A stretch of 5,735 nucleotides of DNA from Chloroflexota bacterium (GTDB lineage: Bacteria > Chloroflexota > Dehalococcoidia > Plut-88900). How positions within the stretch are numbered: the stretch's first letter is position 1; each line of letters begins with the position of its first letter. The translations under genes and the position numbers were made by a program. Positions 1 through 5,587 of the stretch are shown here, piece by piece. Under the pieces are notes generated by a model. It did not search any database. It was not told the DNA's origin and saw nothing but the letters and a program-made list of their open reading frames with translations. The stretch is taken from assembly GCA_022566235.1 (NCBI GenBank), contig JADFJI010000161.1, positions 1-5,735 on the forward strand, given 5' to 3'.

Positions 1-54
1 GCCCTCTTCTTTCAGGGTCCTTGCGATCAGATAGCTGCCGGTAACCACACCCAT
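1..54 (-). CDS. N-terminus of a probable thiamine-diphosphate-dependent enzyme (acetolactate synthase-like), partial
   Basis: Only the first 18 codons are inside the window; the gene continues beyond position 1. Read on the minus strand from the ATG at 54-52 it gives MGVVTGSYLIARTLKEEG. The pattern of a short lead followed by a helix ending in A-x-x-LKEEG matches the start of ThDP-binding enzymes (acetolactate synthase large subunit, oxalyl-CoA decarboxylase and relatives), where a Val-x-x-Val-Phe-Gly-x-Pro-Gly stretch normally follows. The start is well supported by a strong ribosome binding site, AGGAGGG at 65-59, four bases from the ATG. The gene is divergent from tyrA. The family call rests on 18 residues and recall, so the substrate cannot be stated; the coding call is firmer than the family call. 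Confidence 0.6.
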   Translation of the reverse strand, partial: MGVVTGSYLIARTLKEEG

Positions 55-138
55 GAAACCCTCCTGAATTGTTTCGCTCCACAGCGACCCTATCGTAGAA
101 AGACCCGGGGCCAGCGCATCAGAGTCTGTGGCGTTGGT

Positions 139-168
139 AATCTATTACTTCTCCATCTGTTGCGTCAA
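139..168 (-). promoter_or_regulatory. Candidate sigma-70 type promoter for the leftward ThDP-type gene
   Basis: On the minus strand there is a -35-like TTGACG at 168-163 (5 of 6 consensus bases) and, after an 18-bp spacer, a -10-like TAGATT at 144-139 (4 of 6). Transcription would begin near 131 and leave a 5' UTR of about 77 nt before the ATG at 54. Orientation and spacing fit, but the -10 is imperfect and nothing but consensus matching supports it. Confidence 0.35.
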
Positions 169-185
169 GGCGTAGTACTCGTCCA

Positions 186-202
186 GTCCCGATACTCGGG
201 AC
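186..202. promoter_or_regulatory. Perfect 7-bp dyad between the two divergent promoters, possible operator
   Basis: GTCCCGA (186-192) and TCGGGAC (196-202) are exact reverse complements around a TAC centre. The dyad sits between the -35 of the leftward candidate promoter (163-168) and the -35 of the rightward one (216-221). It has no following T-run on either strand, so a terminator is unlikely. The location suits a regulator binding site that could affect both directions, but no regulator family was recognised from the sequence. Confidence 0.35.
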
Positions 203-215
203 CAGTAGATGCGCA

Positions 216-244
216 TTAAGGGACCCGATCACGTGTGATATAAT
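216..244 (+). promoter_or_regulatory. Candidate extended -10 promoter of the tyrA-aroA-remA-gmk operon
   Basis: A perfect TATAAT at 239-244 is preceded by TGA (236-238), giving the extended -10 form TGnTATAAT. A weak -35, TTAAGG at 216-221 (3 of 6), lies 17 bp upstream; extended -10 promoters tolerate a poor -35. Transcription would begin near 251, leaving about 150 nt of untranslated leader before the tyrA ATG at 400. This is the best promoter-like sequence seen in the window. Confidence 0.55.
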
Positions 245-399
245 CGAGCGTACTAGATTCACACGGCTGTGCGACCTATCTTACCGCCCTTACATTCCAT
301 TGCTGGGCCTCCTATTCTGACCGGCTGCGAAAGCCTGGGGCTCCTATCCGCCTGGCGTCCCACTCCCGCAAAGAGGATCAGCAGTCCAGGACTCCAACC

Positions 400-1437
400 A
401 TGCAGCGAGTAGCCATCATAGGCCTCGGTCTCATAGGCGGCTCCCTTGGACTGGCCCTGAAGAAGGCAGTCCCAGGCCAGGTGGAGATCACAGGTCACGA
501 CCATGACCGAAGGGCGATCTCTCAGGCCCTGAAGCTACAGGCTATAGACAGGGGAGAAAGAAACATCCTGGAGACGGTTCGGGATGCCGACCTTGTGGTC
601 ATAGCCACCCCTATCCTGGCCATAAGGGACGTGATGAAGGAGATCGGTTCGCATCTTGGACGCGGGTGCGTGGTCACCGACACCGGAAGCACCAAAGCCC
701 AGATAATGGCCTGGGCCCGGGAGCTTCTGCCTTCGACGGTGGACTTTGTGGGTGGACACCCGATGGCCGGTAAAGAGGTGTCGGGGGTGGAGCATGCCGA
801 CGCCGACCTGTTCCAGGGCGCGACCTACTGTATCTGCCCCTCGCCCCTGGCCTCTCAGCAGGCTGTCGAATCGATCAGGGGGCTGGCCCAGCGAATCGGC
901 GCTGTCCCCTACTTTCCAGACCCAGCGGAGCACGATAGCCTGGTGGCGGCGGTGAGCCACCTCCCGATCATACTGGCATCGGCCCTGGTATCGGTGGCCA
1001 CCACCTCCCAGTCCTGGAGAGAGATGTCCAGGCTCGCCTCCAGCGGGTTCAAGAGCTCCACCCGCCTGGCATCCACCGACCCATCTATGAGTGCCGGCAT
1101 TTTCCTGACAAACAGGGAGGCCCTGGAGCACTGGATAGACAGGTTCATCAATGAGCTCGAAGGGTACAAGGAGCTGCTCAAGGCCGACGAGGAAGAGCTT
1201 GAAAACAGCCTCGCCAGGGTCCGTGAGGCCCGGGAGAGATGGCTCGACGGCAAGGAGACCTGGGACGTGGACGACCGACCCGAGATTCCAAACGTCAGTC
1301 AGCAGCTCACGGGACTGTTCGTGGGGGAGCGGCTGGCCCGGCGCAGCAGGGACCTGTTGAAACTTCAGCTGTCCAGGTCAGATGACATGCGCAGGAAACG
1401 CCGGGATGACGATGAAGGGGAGGAGACCAGGGGGTGA
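400..1437 (+). CDS. tyrA: Prephenate dehydrogenase (TyrA)
   Basis: Oxidatively decarboxylates prephenate to 4-hydroxyphenylpyruvate with NAD(P)+, the committed step to tyrosine; cytosolic. The 345-residue protein begins directly with the Rossmann dinucleotide fold, G8-L-G-L-I-G13. Family hallmarks follow: TDTGSTKA at 93-100 (Ser97 in the substrate-side position), GGHPMAGKE at 118-126 (His120 matching the catalytic His of characterised TyrA enzymes), the H178-D and H187-L-P segment, and an STR motif with Arg222 where the prephenate-binding Arg is expected. An all-helical dimerisation region fills about 180-325. There is no C-terminal ACT domain; instead a charged tail (about 326-345) ends the protein. 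The start is set by the Rossmann motif and a weak AGGA at 388-391, eight bases upstream. The TGA stop overlaps the aroA GTG start. Cofactor preference (NAD or NADP) and arogenate use cannot be told from sequence by eye. Confidence 0.93.
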   Translation: MQRVAIIGLGLIGGSLGLALKKAVPGQVEITGHDHDRRAISQALKLQAIDRGERNILETVRDADLVVIATPILAIRDVMKEIGSHLGRGCVVTDTGSTKAQIMAWARELLPSTVDFVGGHPMAGKEVSGVEHADADLFQGATYCICPSPLASQQAVESIRGLAQRIGAVPYFPDPAEHDSLVAAVSHLPIILASALVSVATTSQSWREMSRLASSGFKSSTRLASTDPSMSAGIFLTNREALEHWIDRFINELEGYKELLKADEEELENSLARVREARERWLDGKETWDVDDRPEIPNVSQQLTGLFVGERLARRSRDLLKLQLSRSDDMRRKRRDDDEGEETRG

Positions 1438-2747
1438 CCTATAAGGTTACACCTGCCTCGGCCCTGGAGGGAGAGATCGAGCCGCCAGGAGACAAAAGCA
1501 TCTCCCACCGGGCCGTCATTTTCAACAGCATCGCCCACGGCAGGGCCAGCATAAGCAACTATCTCGAGGGCGCGGATACCCTGGCCACAGTGAGGTGCCT
1601 CAAGGCCCTGGGCGTCGACATTCGGATCGAAGGGGGGCAGGCGGGGGCAGGCGGTAGGCAGACCACTCGCTTGACAGTCACGGGATGCGGCATCGAGGGC
1701 CTGGCCGAGGCTGAGGGGAGCCTGGACGCCCGCAACAGCGGGACAACCATGCGCCTGCTGGCGGGCCTCCTCTCGGCGGCCCCATTCTTCACTGTGATAT
1801 CCGGGGACGCCTCCCTGAGCTCGCGTCCCATGGGCCGGGTTATCGAGCCGTTGCGGTTGATGGGAGCAGATATCCGTGGACGGGATAGGGACGGCTTTGC
1901 TCCCCTGGCCATCAGGGGAGGGGGTCTCAAGGGCATCGAGTATCATATGCCGGTAGCCAGCGCCCAGGTAAAGTCGGCCATTCTCCTGGCGGGCCTGTTC
2001 GCAGAGGGCGCCACCACCCTACATCAACCAGCCACTTCCCGGGACCACACCGAGCGCCTGTTCCGGGCCATGGGGGCCGCGTTGACAATCACTGAGAACG
2101 TTATAACCCTAGACCCAGACCCCCTGACCTGCTTAGATGTACAGGTGCCGGGGGATATAAGCTCCGCGGCCCCCTGGCTTGTGGCCGGGTCGCTCCACCC
2201 CGAGGCCAGGATTACGATTCGGGGTGTGGGGGTCAACCCCACCCGGACAGGCATAATCGACGTGCTGAGGGCTATGGGAGCGCAGCTGGTGATCGGCGAA
2301 CCCCGGGAGAGCGGAGGCGAGCCGGTTGCCGATATCACCGTGGAAAGCAGCCGCCTGGAAGGGGTGGAGATATGCGGCGACCTGGTCCCTAGACTCATCG
2401 ACGAAATTCCCTTAATCGCCCTGGCCGCGACCCAGGCCACAGGCACTACCGTAATCAGCGATGCACAGGAGCTTAGAATCAAGGAATCCGACCGAATACA
2501 GACCACAGTCCAGGAGCTTCTCAGGCTAGGGGCCGACGTAGAAGAACGACCCGACGGCATGATCATTCGCGGGCCCACGCCCCTGAGGGGCGCGACTTGT
2601 GACAGTCATGGAGACCACCGCCTAGCGATGGCGCTGGGGATAGCGGGCCTGGTAACCCGGGGAGAGACCATAGTCATTGATCCCGAAGTGGTGGACGTCT
2701 CCTATCCGGGATTCTGGAAAGACCTGGAACGGTTGAAGGCGGGTTGA
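1434..2747 (+). CDS. aroA: 3-phosphoshikimate 1-carboxyvinyltransferase (EPSP synthase)
   Basis: Transfers the enolpyruvyl group of PEP to shikimate 3-phosphate, the sixth step of the shikimate pathway. The 437 residues are a normal family length and cover both inside-out alpha/beta domains. Visible signatures are PGDKSISHR (18-26, with Lys21 and Ser22), NSGTTMRLL (101-109), RPMGR (131-135), SAQVKSA (176-182), the catalytic Asp of LIDEIP (Asp323, Glu324), ELRIKESDR (346-354) and GDHRLAM (393-399). The position equal to Pro101 of the E. coli enzyme is Leu108 here, as in many Gram-positive-type enzymes; the Gly of the NxGT motif (Gly103) is kept. The start is GTG, overlapping the tyrA stop as GTGA, with a strong AGGGGAGGAG at 1416-1425 eight bases upstream, which decides the start. 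It is coupled to tyrA and followed after one base by remA. Confidence 0.96.
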   Translation: MTYKVTPASALEGEIEPPGDKSISHRAVIFNSIAHGRASISNYLEGADTLATVRCLKALGVDIRIEGGQAGAGGRQTTRLTVTGCGIEGLAEAEGSLDARNSGTTMRLLAGLLSAAPFFTVISGDASLSSRPMGRVIEPLRLMGADIRGRDRDGFAPLAIRGGGLKGIEYHMPVASAQVKSAILLAGLFAEGATTLHQPATSRDHTERLFRAMGAALTITENVITLDPDPLTCLDVQVPGDISSAAPWLVAGSLHPEARITIRGVGVNPTRTGIIDVLRAMGAQLVIGEPRESGGEPVADITVESSRLEGVEICGDLVPRLIDEIPLIALAATQATGTTVISDAQELRIKESDRIQTTVQELLRLGADVEERPDGMIIRGPTPLRGATCDSHGDHRLAMALGIAGLVTRGETIVIDPEVVDVSYPGFWKDLERLKAG

Positions 2748-2748
2748 T

Positions 2749-3039
2749 ATGGCCATCGACTTGCTTCACGTGGGATTCCGAAACTTCATACCCGCCGCCC
2801 GGGTGGTGGCGGTGATGTCGCCGGACTCGGCCCCGGTGCGACGGCTTATCCAAGAGTCCAAAACCAAGGGGAACTCCATAGACTTGACCAAGGGACGCAA
2901 GACCAAGGCGGTCATGGTAATGGACAGCGGCCACGTGGTCCTGGTCGCCGTAGCCACCGATACCATCGCAGCCAGGTTGGCCATCAGTCAGAAGGGGCCA
3001 CGGAGGGCCAGTGGGCGGAGACAGGACAGCCCCGAATAG
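2749..3039 (+). CDS. remA: RemA/DUF370 family regulatory protein
   Basis: A 96-residue protein matching the small RemA (YlzA, DUF370) family, whose Bacillus subtilis member is a DNA-binding activator of biofilm matrix and osmoprotection genes. Visible family features are the start LLHVGFRNFIP (5-15), the block SPDSAPVRRLIQES (24-37), and GRKTKAVMVMDSGHVVL (49-65), close to the typical GRRTRAV...DSxHVxLSA pattern. The core ends near residue 78; the last 18 residues are a basic, polar tail encoded partly in the overlap with gmk. The ATG follows the aroA stop by one base and has GAAGG at 2735-2739 nine bases upstream. RemA directly before gmk is a recurrent gene order in several phyla. The family call is strong; the target genes in this organism are unknown, and a biofilm role is only an extrapolation from Bacillus. 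Confidence 0.9.
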   Translation: MAIDLLHVGFRNFIPAARVVAVMSPDSAPVRRLIQESKTKGNSIDLTKGRKTKAVMVMDSGHVVLVAVATDTIAARLAISQKGPRRASGRRQDSPE

Positions 3040-3658
3040 GAGCAAGGGAGCAGGCGCTACCGACGGCTCTCCCCTTCTCGTGGTGCTGTCGGGGCCCTCG
3101 GGCGTCGGCAAGGATGCGATCCTGGCCCGACTCCTGACCCTGGAGCCCCGGTTGCGACGGGTCGTAACCCTCACCACTCGATCCCCCAGGCCCGGCGAGG
3201 TTGACGGCCAGGACTACCGCTTCGTGTCTACAGACCTGTTTCAGGGAATGATCTCGGAAGGTGAGTTGTTGGAGCACGCCCGGGTCTACAGCAACTGGTA
3301 CGGTGTGCCGAAAGGCCAGGTCGTCGACCTTCTACGTCAGGGCTTCGACGTCATCCTCCGCACCGATGTTCAGGGCGCCGCGACCATCAAGGGCCTCGCG
3401 CCCGAGGCGTTGCTGGTCTTCATCGCTCCGGCCTCGCTGGATGAGCTGGCGGAGCGGAGACGGAAGCGGGGCGGCATCCCCGACGCCGATGAAGAGGTCC
3501 GCCTGAAGACGGCGCCGAAAGAGATGCAAGCCGCCGAGATTTTCGATTACGTAGTGGTCAACCCCGAGGGCCGAATGGACGACACGGTGGCCCGGATCCG
3601 GGCCATATTCGAGGAAGAGCGCCGCCGCGAGCCACCCCGTCGTGTGAGCCTTGGTTAA
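3011..3658 (+). CDS. gmk: Guanylate kinase
   Basis: Phosphorylates GMP to GDP with ATP, an essential step of guanine nucleotide supply. The 215-residue protein has a P-loop GPSGVGKDA at 28-36, the GMP-binding segment TTRSPRPGEVDGQDYRF (55-71, Arg57 and Tyr69), GELLEHARVYSNWYG (84-98), DVQGA (119-123) and a conserved FDYVVVN (178-184) near the end. The lid, about 148-172, is divergent: one arginine (Arg164) replaces the usual Arg pair. Two things are odd: no Ser or Thr follows the P-loop lysine (Asp35-Ala36), and the first 20 residues are a polar extension before the first beta strand. The GTG start at 3011 has GGAGGG at 3002-3007, three bases away, and overlaps remA by 29 nt. A later GTG near 3080 would shorten the protein but has no ribosome binding site. 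The rpoZ gene that often follows gmk is absent. Confidence 0.92.
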   Translation: MGGDRTAPNRSKGAGATDGSPLLVVLSGPSGVGKDAILARLLTLEPRLRRVVTLTTRSPRPGEVDGQDYRFVSTDLFQGMISEGELLEHARVYSNWYGVPKGQVVDLLRQGFDVILRTDVQGAATIKGLAPEALLVFIAPASLDELAERRRKRGGIPDADEEVRLKTAPKEMQAAEIFDYVVVNPEGRMDDTVARIRAIFEEERRREPPRRVSLG

Positions 3659-3683
3659 GGCTGGCTGAGGGGCAAGGCAACGC

Positions 3684-5255
3684 CTAGTCCCGACCCCTTC
3701 GCAGGGCCCGGCCCGCCATCACTCCCGTGTGCCGGCCCTTCTCCACCACGATCGCACCGTTGACGATGACGTACTCGATGCCCACTGGGTACTGCTTCGG
3801 GTGCGTCCGGGTGGCGGGAGAGCTCACGGTCTCGGGGTTGAACACCACGATGTCGGCGTACATGCCGTCCCGGAGAACGCCCCGGCCCCTCAACCCCAAT
3901 CGCTGGGCGGCGAAGGAGGTCATCTTGCGGATGGCATCGGACAGGGAGAGGAACTTCTCTTCCCGCACATAATGGGAGAGGATGAAGGGGTAGGAGCCGT
4001 ATGTCCTGGGGCTCGGGTAATCGCCGATGAGCAGGGCGTCGGTCCCCACCATGGATAAAGGATGGGCGACGAACTTGTGAAGTGTCATGCCGTTTGAGCC
4101 CGCCATGACGAAGGAGGTCTGGAGGTCTTCGTCCAGCAGCAGGTCGCAGATGGCGTCCACCTCGTCCTTTCCCATCGCCTCCGCTACGGCGGCCACCGAT
4201 CGGCCCTCGTATTTCTTGTTGTGGGGTTTCTTGAAATAGGTAAGCCACATCTGGTCCCAGCCGGCGCTCCTGGGGCCCATCTCCCTTTTTAACCTCTCCC
4301 GGGCCTCGGGGGAGCGGAGCACCTCTTTCAACTTACCGGGGCCCCCGTCATGGGCCCACTGGGGGACGACGATGAGCAGCCGGGTGCTGCCGTATACATA
4401 CGGATAGCTGTCAAAGGTGACGTCCAGGCCCTCATCCCGGGCATCCTCGACCAGCTCCAAGAGGCTGTCCGCCGACCCACGAACGGGCACCCGCTGATAC
4501 AGATGGGTCACGTGGGCGGGGAGCTCTCCCCGACGCCCGATGTCGATGGCCTCTTTGATCGGGTCCAGAAACCGGTCTCCCAGGGTGTTGCGAACGTGGG
4601 TATGGTAGATCCCCCCCAGGCGTCCGGCCTCCCGGCTCAGCTCGATTAGCTCTTCGGTGTCGGCGTAGCTGCCCGGAGGATAGTCGAGGCCCGTGGAGAG
4701 GCCGAAGGCCCCCTCCTCCATCCCCTCCCTGAGCAGGGATTTCATGTACTCCAGCTCATCGCCCGTGGCCTTTCGATCACCCCACCCGACGGCGCAAATG
4801 CGAAGGGGGGAGTTTCCGATGATGTAGGCCACATTCACCGAGACCTTACCGTCGAACATGTTGAGGTACTCGGCTACCGTGGACCAGCGGCCCGGCAGCT
4901 TGGGACTGCCGTCCAGTCCCGAGTTCAGCTCCACGAAGCTGTCGAAGTCCTCCTGGCTGGTGAAGGGGGCGTAGGAGTTGCCGTCGACGCCGACCAGTTC
5001 GGTGGTGATGCCCTGCCGCACCTTGGGCTCGTGGTTTGGATCGGCCAGGATCATCAGGCCCGAGTGGGCGTGGAGGTCGATGAAGCCGGGGCAGACCACA
5101 CAGCCCGAGGCGTCGATAACCCTGCGCGCCTGCACCGAGGAGACGTCGCCCCTAAGGACTCGGACCCGGTCCCTCTCTACTCCTATCGAGCCGTAGTAGA
5201 AGGGGCTGCCCGTGCCATCTATGATCCGTCCGCCGGTTATCAGCAGGTCAAGCAT
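3684..5255 (-). CDS. N-acyl-D-amino-acid deacylase-like amidohydrolase (D-aminoacylase family)
   Basis: A 523-residue metal-dependent hydrolase of the amidohydrolase superfamily, D-aminoacylase branch, which cleaves N-acyl-D-amino acids to the free D-amino acid. It has the small N-terminal beta-sandwich start (DLLITGGRIIDGTG, 3-16), the metal motif PGFIDLHAHSG (56-66, His62 and His64), His220 in YHTH, His251 in HVTH, Asp406 in VGTDA matching the catalytic Asp, and the SPRTYGSYPFIL and YVREE segments (415-433) typical of the branch. The C-terminal ADIVVFNPETV (467-477) closes the beta-sandwich. Where Alcaligenes D-aminoacylase has the zinc-bridging Cys of GNCG, this protein has Asp91 (VGVDGNSYAP), so substrate or metal use may differ. 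No signal peptide or membrane segment is seen, so it is probably cytosolic. The ATG has only a weak GGGGG at 5265-5261. It is convergent with gmk. Confidence 0.85.
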   Translation of the reverse strand: MLDLLITGGRIIDGTGSPFYYGSIGVERDRVRVLRGDVSSVQARRVIDASGCVVCPGFIDLHAHSGLMILADPNHEPKVRQGITTELVGVDGNSYAPFTSQEDFDSFVELNSGLDGSPKLPGRWSTVAEYLNMFDGKVSVNVAYIIGNSPLRICAVGWGDRKATGDELEYMKSLLREGMEEGAFGLSTGLDYPPGSYADTEELIELSREAGRLGGIYHTHVRNTLGDRFLDPIKEAIDIGRRGELPAHVTHLYQRVPVRGSADSLLELVEDARDEGLDVTFDSYPYVYGSTRLLIVVPQWAHDGGPGKLKEVLRSPEARERLKREMGPRSAGWDQMWLTYFKKPHNKKYEGRSVAAVAEAMGKDEVDAICDLLLDEDLQTSFVMAGSNGMTLHKFVAHPLSMVGTDALLIGDYPSPRTYGSYPFILSHYVREEKFLSLSDAIRKMTSFAAQRLGLRGRGVLRDGMYADIVVFNPETVSSPATRTHPKQYPVGIEYVIVNGAIVVEKGRHTGVMAGRALRRGRD

Positions 5256-5295
5256 GTGTGCCCCCGTTATCGATTTTGTTCAGCACAGTAGCCAA

Positions 5296-5333
5296 ATCCG
5301 CTCGTCCTTCGACTCAGCTTAGGATGAGCGGAT
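5296..5333. repeat. REP-like palindromic hairpin between hicA and the deacylase gene
   Basis: The arms 5296-5308 and 5321-5333 pair over 13 bp (one G-T on the plus strand) around a 12-nt loop. The core, with GTCCTTCGAC on one arm and AGGATGAGCGG on the other, closely resembles the dispersed palindrome with the half-sequence GTCGAAGGACGAACGG that I recall from many bacterial intergenic regions. It lies 41 nt upstream of the deacylase ATG and 53 nt past the hicA stop. It could be a REP-type element, and its RNA would also fold strongly. No U-run follows directly, so a classical intrinsic terminator is less likely. The other genomic copies expected of a repeat are not visible in this window. Confidence 0.6.
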
Positions 5334-5357
5334 CGATTTGTCTGATAAGCAGATACG

Positions 5358-5378
5358 AAAACTTTAGCTTCGGAAGCT
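5358..5378 (-). terminator. Weak candidate terminator after hicA
   Basis: Just past the hicA stop on the minus strand, AGCTT and AAGCT arms (5378-5366, 3-nt loop) form a 5-bp hairpin, followed after four bases by TTTT (5361-5358). The stem is short, not GC-rich, and the T-run is only four bases, so termination would be inefficient. The larger hairpin at 5296-5333 lies a little further downstream and may contribute to 3'-end protection. Confidence 0.25.
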
Positions 5379-5386
5379 CTTCTGAT

Positions 5387-5584
5387 TTAAGCCCGGGCCC
5401 GGGGGACTGGTAGGTCCAGTTGGCGACATATCTTTCTGGCTAGAAGAATCTCTATGTTTCGATGACGAGGGACAGTGGTAAGGTGTCCATTGTCTAGGTT
5501 TAGAAAAACTGAGTGTTTAGCGCCCTCGCGGTGGAGAATACAGCCCTCTTTCATCAGGTGAGAAATGAGGTCACGACGTTTCAT
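5387..5584 (-). CDS. hicA: HicA-type mRNA interferase toxin
   Basis: A 65-residue toxin of the HicA family, which cleaves mRNA independently of the ribosome through a small double-stranded-RNA-binding-like fold. Family marks are the start MKRRDLISHLMKEGC, the active-site segment REGAKHSVFLN (19-29) with catalytic His24, the TTVPRHRNI block (36-44) and the ending ARKICRQL (49-56). Length is normal for HicA. Its ATG lies 3 nt after the hicB stop with no clear ribosome binding site, so translation is probably coupled to hicB. The last codons (PVPRARA) run over a very GC-rich stretch at 5390-5410, unlike the more A/T-rich body. The toxin would be neutralised by the HicB encoded just upstream. Confidence 0.88.
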   Translation of the reverse strand: MKRRDLISHLMKEGCILHREGAKHSVFLNLDNGHLTTVPRHRNIEILLARKICRQLDLPVPRARA

Positions 5585-5587
5585 GAG

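Larger units (their letters stand above)
55..399. other. Divergent intergenic region (345 bp)
   Basis: No convincing protein gene lies here. The stretch separates the leftward ThDP-type gene from the rightward tyrA operon. It holds the leftward ribosome binding site (59-65), a candidate leftward promoter (139-168), a 7-bp dyad (186-202), a candidate rightward promoter (216-244) and a leader of roughly 150 nt before the tyrA ATG. No tRNA was recognised, and no T-box signature or long U-tract terminator was seen by eye. A GTG-initiated frame at 269-412 is open but lacks a ribosome binding site and was not called. Confidence 0.7.

Noticed and set aside
114..214. GCGCATC (114-120) and GATGCGC (208-214) inverted repeat
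   Set aside because: Only 7 bp with 87 bases between; likely chance, no extension of the match on either side.
269..412. GTG-initiated open frame in the tyrA leader, possible leader peptide
   Set aside because: No ribosome binding site, runs into tyrA out of frame, and shows no run of Tyr or Phe codons expected of an attenuator peptide.
535..1131. Long open frame on the minus strand inside tyrA (198 codons)
   Set aside because: It lies wholly opposite a well-supported gene, has low-complexity composition and no recognisable family; typical antisense shadow in GC-rich DNA.
2024..2578. 184-codon minus-strand frame inside aroA
   Set aside because: Ser/Pro/Arg-rich composition from reading a GC-rich gene backwards; every aroA motif is intact on the plus strand.
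3675..3685. AGGC/GCCT hairpin between gmk and the deacylase as a terminator
   Set aside because: Four base pairs, 3-nt loop and no T-run on either strand.
3655..4248. Second minus-strand frame of 197 codons overlapping the deacylase 3' half
   Set aside because: Gly/Arg/Pro-rich shift of the true frame; the deacylase frame carries the conserved motifs.
5266..5295. Promoter for the deacylase on the minus strand (TTGGCT, 18-bp spacer, GATAAC)
   Set aside because: Poor -35 and the -10 lies only ten bases from the ATG, which would require a nearly leaderless transcript; not strong enough to list.
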